The notes under the pieces were generated by a model that did not search any database, was not told the origin of the DNA, and saw only the letters and a program-made list of their open reading frames with translations. Below are positions 5,541 to 9,858 of a stretch of 9,858 nucleotides of DNA, in pieces (position 1 is the stretch's first letter; each line of letters opens with the position of its first letter). Source of the stretch: Deltaproteobacteria bacterium (GTDB taxonomy: Bacteria > Desulfobacterota > Deferrimicrobia > Deferrimicrobiales > Deferrimicrobiaceae); NCBI GenBank assembly GCA_025357175.1, contig JANXPS010000110.1, forward strand, positions 1 through 9,858. Reading direction: 5' to 3'. A program made the translations under genes and the position numbers.

Positions 5541-6692
5541 GTGCGCTTGCCGATCGACGTCGGGCCATACCGGGAAAAGGAATTTCCCGTCACGGCAAAA
5601 TTTGTTTACCTGAACCACGCCGGAGTCTCTCCGATTCCTGCTTCAGCGGCCGAGGCCGGAATCCAGGTGCTCGCGCGCGCTCGCGACGAAGGCGCCGTAA
5701 AACTTCGGAAATGGACCGAAACCGGCAATGAGGCGAGGCGCCGCTTTGCCCGGCTTGTGGGCGCTTCGCCCGAAGAGATCGCTTTCATCAAGAACACCTC
5801 CGAGGGGCTGTCGATCATCGCGGCCGGCTTTCCCTGGAAGGAAGGCGACAACCTCGTCACCTCGAATGTCGAGTTCCCCTCGAACATATACCCGTGGATG
5901 CGCCTTCAATCTCGAAACGTCGAAGTGCGCATGGTTCCCGCGCGTGACGGACGGGTACGGAAGGAAGACCTGTTCAAGGCGTGCGACGGGAAAACCCGGC
6001 TGATCACGTTGTCTTCGGTCGAATTTTCGAACGGCTACCGGAACGACCTGTCCGGCATCGGCGAGTTTTGCCAGCACCATGGCATCTTTTTCTGCGTCGA
6101 CGGGATCCAGAGCCTCGGAGTGCTGCCGATGGACGTCAAGTCCTACGGGATCGACGCCCTGGCGGCGGACGGACACAAGTGGATGATGTCCCCCGACGGA
6201 ATCGGTGGGCTCTACGTTTCGAAGGAAGTGATGGAAATGATCGAGCCGGTCATCCTCGGCTGGCATTCCGTCACGAACCGGTTCGACTTCGAGACCTACG
6301 ATTTCCGGCTTTCTCCCGACGCGCGCCGCTACGAACCGGGCAGTTTCAACTCTGTGGGGCTGGCGTCGTTTAATGCCTCGCTGAACCTGTTGCTGACGGT
6401 CGGCGTCGACCGGATTCACGAACGGGTCCGCCGCCTGACCGAGGGTGTCATCGATTCGGCGCTGAAGGCGGGCTTCGAGGTAGTCTCTCCACGAAACCCC
6501 GAAGAGCGGTCGGGCATCGTAACTTTCAAGATACCGGGGATTGATTGCAACGCCCTGAGCAACGCATTGCTCGACCGGAATATTGTCTGCGCGCCACGGG
6601 CCGGCGGTCTTCGGATCTCACCTCATTTCTACAACACGCCCGAGGAGATCCAGCGTCTTTTTGAAGCCATCGACGCGGAACGCGGAGCTTAG
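5541..6692 (+). CDS. Class V aminotransferase-fold PLP enzyme (cysteine desulfurase/epimerase-like)
   Basis: A 383-residue fold-type I PLP enzyme. Features: YLNHAGVSP near the N-terminus (residues 23-31), KNTSEGLSIIA, EFPSNIYPW, the PLP-binding Asp and Gln in DGIQSLG (D187, Q190), the Schiff-base lysine K213 in ADGHKW, and LRISPHFYN near the C-terminus with R358 likely binding the substrate carboxylate. Overall this is the SufS/isopenicillin-N-epimerase type. The active-site Cys loop of SufS-type desulfurases (GHHCAQP-like) is not recognisable; the region is short and only C350 (NIVCAPRAGG) lies near it, 8 residues before R358. Desulfurase activity is therefore unproven, and an aminotransferase, lyase or epimerase role is equally possible. 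The GTG 5541 start is chosen because homology begins just after it; an upstream TTG at 5448 would overlap the divergent gene. The ribosome site is poor. The HD-GYP gene follows 27 bases later, probably in one operon. Confidence 0.82.
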   Translation: MRLPIDVGPYREKEFPVTAKFVYLNHAGVSPIPASAAEAGIQVLARARDEGAVKLRKWTETGNEARRRFARLVGASPEEIAFIKNTSEGLSIIAAGFPWKEGDNLVTSNVEFPSNIYPWMRLQSRNVEVRMVPARDGRVRKEDLFKACDGKTRLITLSSVEFSNGYRNDLSGIGEFCQHHGIFFCVDGIQSLGVLPMDVKSYGIDALAADGHKWMMSPDGIGGLYVSKEVMEMIEPVILGWHSVTNRFDFETYDFRLSPDARRYEPGSFNSVGLASFNASLNLLLTVGVDRIHERVRRLTEGVIDSALKAGFEVVSPRNPEERSGIVTFKIPGIDCNALSNALLDRNIVCAPRAGGLRISPHFYNTPEEIQRLFEAIDAERGA

Positions 6693-6702
6693 GAAGCCGG
6701 GC

Positions 6703-6716
6703 AAGGAGAAAAGAGG
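6703..6716 (+). promoter_or_regulatory. Ribosome binding site of the HD-GYP response regulator gene
   Basis: A purine-rich tract carries AAGGAG (6703-6708, 11 bases before ATG 6720) and GAGG (6713-6716, 3 bases before it). It lies in the 27-base gap after the aminotransferase stop and supports ATG 6720 as the start. Confidence 0.55.
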
Positions 6717-6719
6717 ACG

Positions 6720-7784
6720 ATGGACGAGAGCAACCAGGTCGGAAGCATCCTCCTGATCGACGACGACGACCTGATTCAGGCCGTGTTCGGAGAATTCCTC
6801 AAATCGCGCGGGCACGATTTTTTGTCCGCCGGCGACGGGGAGAACGGCATCCGGATGGCTCACCGATTCATCCCCGACCTGATCTTTCTCGACATCTCGA
6901 TGCCCGTGATGGACGGCCTCGAAGCCTGCCGCCGGCTCAAGGCCGACCCGGCCACGAAACGGATTCCCGTGGTCATGTTCACCTCCATGACCGACCGCGA
7001 ATCCCGCCTGAAGGCGCTCAAGGCGGGTGCCGACGACTTCCTGAACAAGCCGATCGACGGAACCGAACTGCTCGTCCGCGTTGCCAACCTGCTCAAGGTA
7101 AAGCGTTACCAGGATTTTCTCGAGGAGCACAGCCGCATCCTCGAGGCGACGGTCGCCGACCGCACGCGCAGGCTTCGCGAGGCTTTGCTCGACACGGTTC
7201 AGCGATTGACGCTGGCGGCAGAGTTCCGCGACGTCGACACCTATATCCACGTCAGGCGGATCAGTTATTTCACCGAGATCCTGGTCAAGGCGTTTGGCAT
7301 GTCCGACGAAGAGGCCGACATCATGTTCTACGCCAGCCCGATGCACGACATCGGCAAGGTAGGAATACCCGATGCGATCCTTCTTAAGCCGGGCGATCTG
7401 ACAGGGGGCGAAAGGGAGTTGATCAAGACGCACACCACGATCGGCGCCAAGATTCTCAGCGGGTCGGAAAGTCCTTACCTGAAATCAGCCGAAAAATTCG
7501 CGCTTTACCACCACGAGCGTTGGGACGGGACCGGCTACCCGAACGGGTTGAAGGGGGAACAGATCCCGATCGAGGGACGAATCCTGAACATCATCGACCA
7601 GTACGACGCGCTGCGCAGCCGCCGCCCCTACAAGCCGGCCTTCGACCACAAATGCGCGATGCGGATCATCGAACTTGGCGACGGCCGTACACGACCCGAG
7701 CATTTCGACCCCAGGGTGCTCGGCACTTTCATGGCGAACGAACAAACCATTCACCGGACCTACGAAGAACACCTCGAAATGTAG
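6720..7784 (+). CDS. Response regulator with REC and HD-GYP domains, probable c-di-GMP phosphodiesterase
   Basis: A 354-residue cytoplasmic two-domain response regulator. The REC domain (about residues 8-125) has the acidic pocket at D15/D16, phospho-acceptor D58 (LIFLDISMP), T88 and K110 (NKPID), so it looks competent for phosphorylation. A charged, probably helical linker spans about 126-160. The HD-GYP domain (about 160-345) has H209-D210 in HDIGKVGIPD, H238, H264-H265 and the signature DGTGYP (269-274) followed by NGLKGEQIPIEGRI. All key metal and GYP residues are seen, so hydrolysis of c-di-GMP to pGpG/GMP is expected from the family. The cognate histidine kinase is not in the window. 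It follows a PLP enzyme gene by 27 bases, a pairing with no obvious metabolic logic. With MglA and the pseudo-GGDEF protein nearby, control of motility or surface behaviour is a reasonable inference. It ends 25 bases from a convergent gene. Confidence 0.95.
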   Translation: MDESNQVGSILLIDDDDLIQAVFGEFLKSRGHDFLSAGDGENGIRMAHRFIPDLIFLDISMPVMDGLEACRRLKADPATKRIPVVMFTSMTDRESRLKALKAGADDFLNKPIDGTELLVRVANLLKVKRYQDFLEEHSRILEATVADRTRRLREALLDTVQRLTLAAEFRDVDTYIHVRRISYFTEILVKAFGMSDEEADIMFYASPMHDIGKVGIPDAILLKPGDLTGGERELIKTHTTIGAKILSGSESPYLKSAEKFALYHHERWDGTGYPNGLKGEQIPIEGRILNIIDQYDALRSRRPYKPAFDHKCAMRIIELGDGRTRPEHFDPRVLGTFMANEQTIHRTYEEHLEM

Positions 7785-7809
7785 CGGTGGCGCGACTTCC
7801 CCCAGCCGT

Positions 7810-8607
7810 TCAATGGGGGGCGAAGCGTTTTTCGCGGGCGAACAGCGCCGCGCCGAGCGCACCCGCGATCTGGGGTTCCTCGGGGACCAGAAGACGAACC
7901 CGCAACCGCTCCTCGATCGCTTTTCGCGCAGCCCTGTTTTTCGCCACCCCTCCCGTCATGACGACCGGCTGGACCACACCGACACGGTCGGCGAGCGCCG
8001 CGATCCGGTCGGCGATCGCGGTATGGATGCCCCAGGCGATATCGGCCGGCGCCGCGCCCGACGCGATCAGCGAGACAACCTCGGATTCGGCGAATACGGT
8101 GCACATCGAACTGACCGAAAGGGGGCGCGTGGATTGGAGTGCGCGTTCCCCCATCTGCTCGAGGTCGAGTTCGAGAGTCCTTGCCATGACTTCGAGAAAG
8201 CGTCCCGTCCCGGCGGCGCACTTGTCGTTCATCGCGAAATCGCTCACGCGGCCGTTGGGACCGATCCGGATGACCTTGCTGTCCTGACCGCCGATGTCCA
8301 GGACGGTTACCGCGTCGGGGAACAGCTGCCGCGCACCTCGGGCGTGGCAACCGATTTCGGTGAGCGACAGGTCGCTGGCGGGCACACGTTCGCGTCCGTA
8401 CCCCGTGGAAACGGTGAAGGCGATTTCGGAGGCGATTGCGCATGCGGATGCGAGCGCAGACTTCATGGCCTCGGCGTATGCGCGCGCGATCGAGGCGCCG
8501 GTTGCGACCACCGCCTGTCCCGCGATCGTCCCCTGTTCGTCGATCAGGACGACGTCGGTCGACAGCGAGCCCACGTCGACCCCGGCGAAGAGAAGTCCCC
8601 CCGGCAT
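7810..8607 (-). CDS. BadF/BadG/HgdC-type ATPase, 2-hydroxyacyl-CoA dehydratase activator-like
   Basis: A 265-residue member of the BadF/BadG/BcrA/BcrD ATPase family (actin/Hsp70-like fold). In characterised members a homodimer holds one [4Fe-4S] cluster and couples ATP hydrolysis to low-potential electron injection into 2-hydroxyacyl-CoA dehydratases or benzoyl-CoA reductase. Visible features: phosphate-1 motif FAGVDVGSLSTD (7-18), STGYGR (67-72), phosphate-2 motif VLDIGGQDSKVI (102-113), cluster ligands C130 (NDKCAAGTGRFLE) and C169 (SSMCTVFAESEV), and an adenosine-type motif MTGGVAKN. The C130-C169 spacing equals that of the Acidaminococcus activator (C127-C166), as I recall it. ATG 8607 overlaps the DUF362 stop by one base (TGATG), so translation is coupled; a longer frame upstream is only a shadow of that gene. 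No dehydratase subunits follow: the next gene is convergent. It may serve a distant dehydratase or another reductase. Confidence 0.92.
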   Translation of the reverse strand: MPGGLLFAGVDVGSLSTDVVLIDEQGTIAGQAVVATGASIARAYAEAMKSALASACAIASEIAFTVSTGYGRERVPASDLSLTEIGCHARGARQLFPDAVTVLDIGGQDSKVIRIGPNGRVSDFAMNDKCAAGTGRFLEVMARTLELDLEQMGERALQSTRPLSVSSMCTVFAESEVVSLIASGAAPADIAWGIHTAIADRIAALADRVGVVQPVVMTGGVAKNRAARKAIEERLRVRLLVPEEPQIAGALGAALFAREKRFAPH

Positions 8608-9674
8608 CAGATGGTCTCGATCGTATACGCGCGGTTCCCGAGTCCCAGCTCTTCGCCGTAGGCGAGCTGGATCGTCCAGTCGATCGCAGGATGGGTTTCC
8701 CGGAACGGGTCGCGTCCGGCCGCCTTGATCACAAGATCCGCGCAGGCCTGGTCGAGTGCGACGGGATCGTCCGAGGCGAGGATACCGACATCGGGCGCCA
8801 TCGGGCGGTCGTTGTGTCCGTAACAGTCGCAATAGGGAGAAAGCTGATTGACGAATGCGACGTAGAGGAGGCGGTCCTTCTTGCCCTGCACAGCGCCAAG
8901 CGCGTGCTCGACCATTTTTTTCTGGACGGTCGAGGAGGCCTCGTTCCAGTTGACGTTGATCGTTTTTTCCGGACAAAGGACGATGCAGTCCGCGCAGCCG
9001 ATGCAGATTTTCGGATCGATGAACGCCGCTTCGGAAACGATCTCGATGGCGCCGGCCGGGCAATGGGCGATGCAGGTGCCGCAAGAGGTGCAGTTCTTCG
9101 GATTGACAGCCGGGGCTACCGTCGAGTGCTGGGCTAGCTTCCCCTGGCGGGCGGAGCAGCCCATGCCCAGGTTCTTGATCGTGCCGCCGAATCCGGAGAG
9201 CTCGTGTCCCTTGAAGTGGGTAACGACGACCATGGAATCGGCGTGGAAGATCTCGCCCCCGATGGCGACTTCCCGGTAGATCTTTCCGTCGATCGGCACC
9301 TTGACGGCGTATTCCCCCCGAAGTCCGTCCGCGATGATGAGAGGCGCGTCCACGACCGAATAAGCGAATCCGTTGGTGATGGCGCATCGAAGGTGGTCGA
9401 TGCTGTTGGCGCGGGTCCCGACGTAGAGCGTGTTGGTGTCGGTCAGGAAAGGCTTACCGCCGAGCGCCGCGATCTTTTCGACGATCGTGCGAAGGAATAT
9501 CGGGCGAATGAACGACGTGTTTCCCTTTTCGCCGAAATGAAGCTTGACCGCCGTCAGCGATTTTTTGCCGATTTTCCCTGCGAGACCGGCCTTGTCGAGC
9601 AGGGCGCCGGTCTTGTCGAGCAGGCCGTTTCCGTGCCGGGCCGAAAAATCCGTAAACCAAACGATTGACGACAT
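8607..9674 (-). CDS. DUF362 domain protein with two [4Fe-4S] ferredoxin motifs
   Basis: A 355-residue cytoplasmic iron-sulfur protein. The N-terminal half matches the DUF362 pattern: VKLHFGEKGNTSFIRP (43-58), DTNTLYVGTR (79-88), THFKGHELSGFGGTIKNLG (152-170) and GCSARQGK (172-179). Two classical [4Fe-4S] motifs are inserted: C195-C198-C201-C205-P and C224-C227-C230-C234-P. The C-terminal part carries DVGILASDDPVALDQA, also typical of the family. Extra cysteines are C173 and a YCDCYG segment. Such proteins are often labelled 4Fe-4S binding protein; their reaction is unknown. ATG 9674 is fixed by a strong ribosome site. Its stop overlaps the start of the HgdC-type ATPase, so both should be made together. 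A natural inference is that this protein donates electrons to, or is activated by, the ATPase. First gene of its operon, transcribed divergently from carD. Confidence 0.92.
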   Translation of the reverse strand: MSSIVWFTDFSARHGNGLLDKTGALLDKAGLAGKIGKKSLTAVKLHFGEKGNTSFIRPIFLRTIVEKIAALGGKPFLTDTNTLYVGTRANSIDHLRCAITNGFAYSVVDAPLIIADGLRGEYAVKVPIDGKIYREVAIGGEIFHADSMVVVTHFKGHELSGFGGTIKNLGMGCSARQGKLAQHSTVAPAVNPKNCTSCGTCIAHCPAGAIEIVSEAAFIDPKICIGCADCIVLCPEKTINVNWNEASSTVQKKMVEHALGAVQGKKDRLLYVAFVNQLSPYCDCYGHNDRPMAPDVGILASDDPVALDQACADLVIKAAGRDPFRETHPAIDWTIQLAYGEELGLGNRAYTIETI

Positions 9675-9682
9675 GCAGAATT

Positions 9683-9689
9683 CCCCTCC
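9683..9689 (-). promoter_or_regulatory. Ribosome binding site of the DUF362 gene
   Basis: On the minus strand this reads GGAGGGG, 8 bases before ATG 9674, a strong Shine-Dalgarno sequence that fixes the start. Confidence 0.75.
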
Positions 9690-9692
9690 CCG

Positions 9693-9721
9693 TTGACATT
9701 GTCCAAGGTGTCGATTATACT
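9693..9721 (+). promoter_or_regulatory. Near-consensus sigma-70 promoter of carD
   Basis: TTGACA (9693-9698, perfect -35), a 17-base spacer, then TATACT (9716-9721, five of six -10 bases). Transcription should start near 9728, giving a leader of about 50 bases before carD ATG 9780. This is the strongest promoter match in the window and suggests high, housekeeping-type expression. Confidence 0.8.
9714..9719 (-). promoter_or_regulatory. Possible minus-strand -10 box for the DUF362/HgdC-like operon
   Basis: The minus strand reads a perfect TATAAT here, overlapping the carD -10 box on the other strand and about 40 bases before ATG 9674. I find no convincing -35 at 16-18 bases upstream. If real, the two divergent promoters share the same few bases and would compete. 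Confidence 0.35.
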
Positions 9722-9765
9722 ACCACTTCATTGAATCATTGGTTGGCGCTTCCCCATCATCCTCT

Positions 9766-9770
9766 GGAGG
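9766..9770 (+). promoter_or_regulatory. Ribosome binding site of carD
   Basis: GGAGG, 9 bases before ATG 9780, a strong Shine-Dalgarno sequence that fixes the carD start. Confidence 0.75.
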
Positions 9771-9779
9771 TTTAGACCC

Positions 9780-9858
9780 ATGAGCTTCAAAGTTGGGGAT
9801 ATGGCAGTCTACCCCGCACAGGGTGTCGGAATCATCCAGGCTATCGAAACAAAAACGT
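9780..9858 (+). CDS. carD: CarD/CdnL-family transcription regulator, 5' end only
   Basis: Only the first 26 codons are in the window, cut by the right edge. They read MSFKVGDMAVYPAQGVGIIQ and then AIETKT, which closely matches the start of the CarD/CdnL RNA polymerase-interacting domain (Tudor-like, binds the RNA polymerase beta subunit). Family members stabilise open promoter complexes, notably at rRNA promoters, and are often essential in deltaproteobacteria and actinobacteria. The strong promoter and GGAGG ribosome site agree with a highly expressed housekeeping gene. Full length, and whether it is a short CdnL or a longer CarD with a DNA-binding tail, cannot be seen. Confidence 0.88.
   Translation, partial: MSFKVGDMAVYPAQGVGIIQAIETKT

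Noticed and set aside
5643..6419. 258-residue minus-strand open frame inside the aminotransferase gene
   Set aside because: Antisense shadow of a gene with the PLP lysine and other family motifs; no recognisable domain.
7785..7809. Terminator between the HD-GYP and HgdC-type genes
   Set aside because: The 25-base gap shows no convincing hairpin or T-run.
7675..8661. 328-residue plus-strand open frame opposite the HgdC-type gene
   Set aside because: No family pattern is recognisable, and it is antisense to a gene with clear catalytic motifs. GC-rich DNA commonly leaves such frames open.
8608..9387. Upstream extension of the HgdC-type ATPase to 525 residues on the minus strand
   Set aside because: The extension is an out-of-frame shadow of the DUF362 gene; the family's normal N-terminus (FAGVDVGS) begins right after ATG 8607.
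1..9858. Genomic island, phage or mobile element
   Set aside because: No integrase, transposase, terminal repeats or tRNA is seen, and composition and gene packing look uniform throughout.

Overview
This is a GC-rich, gene-dense bacterial window with almost no non-coding sequence. The gene content suggests an anaerobic member of the former Deltaproteobacteria (Desulfobacterota, Geobacter-like). It includes an MglA polarity GTPase, a REC/HD-GYP response regulator, a CarD-family regulator, a 2-hydroxyacyl-CoA dehydratase activator homologue and a DUF362 iron-sulfur protein. That assignment is inferred from gene content, not from a marker gene. I see no RNA genes, IS elements, CRISPR arrays or phage genes.

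The window splits into five strand blocks. (1) Plus, 1-3281: the 3' part of an mglA-type gene with a long acidic C-terminal extension; a GAF-GAF-degenerate GGDEF protein; a small MOSC protein; and a MogA/MoaB-type molybdopterin protein overlapping it by 4 bases. (2) Minus, 5462-3302: a MoeB/ThiF/HesA-type E1 enzyme, a ThiI/MnmA-like PP-loop ATP-pyrophosphatase with an apparent NFACT-R-like tail, and a 100-residue protein that looks like a free-standing LarE C-terminal domain. (3) Plus, 5541-7784: a class V aminotransferase-fold PLP enzyme and a REC/HD-GYP c-di-GMP phosphodiesterase-type response regulator. (4) Minus, 9674-7810: a DUF362 protein with two [4Fe-4S] motifs, translationally coupled (TGATG) to a BadF/HgdC-type ATPase. 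(5) Plus, 9780 to the edge: the first 26 codons of carD behind a near-consensus sigma-70 promoter.

Two themes recur. The centre is rich in sulfur-transfer and molybdopterin chemistry (MOSC, MogA, E1 adenylase, PP-loop thiolase, LarE-like domain, desulfurase-fold enzyme). The ends and the middle carry polarity and c-di-GMP signalling (MglA, pseudo-GGDEF, HD-GYP). The best candidate for something little described is the minus-strand operon E1 / PP-loop-NFACT-R / LarE-C, in which the E1 has Ser where relatives have the thioester-forming Cys. Second is the pairing of an HgdC-type activator with a DUF362 ferredoxin and no dehydratase beside it. No individual family here is clearly new; the novelty, if any, lies in the combinations.
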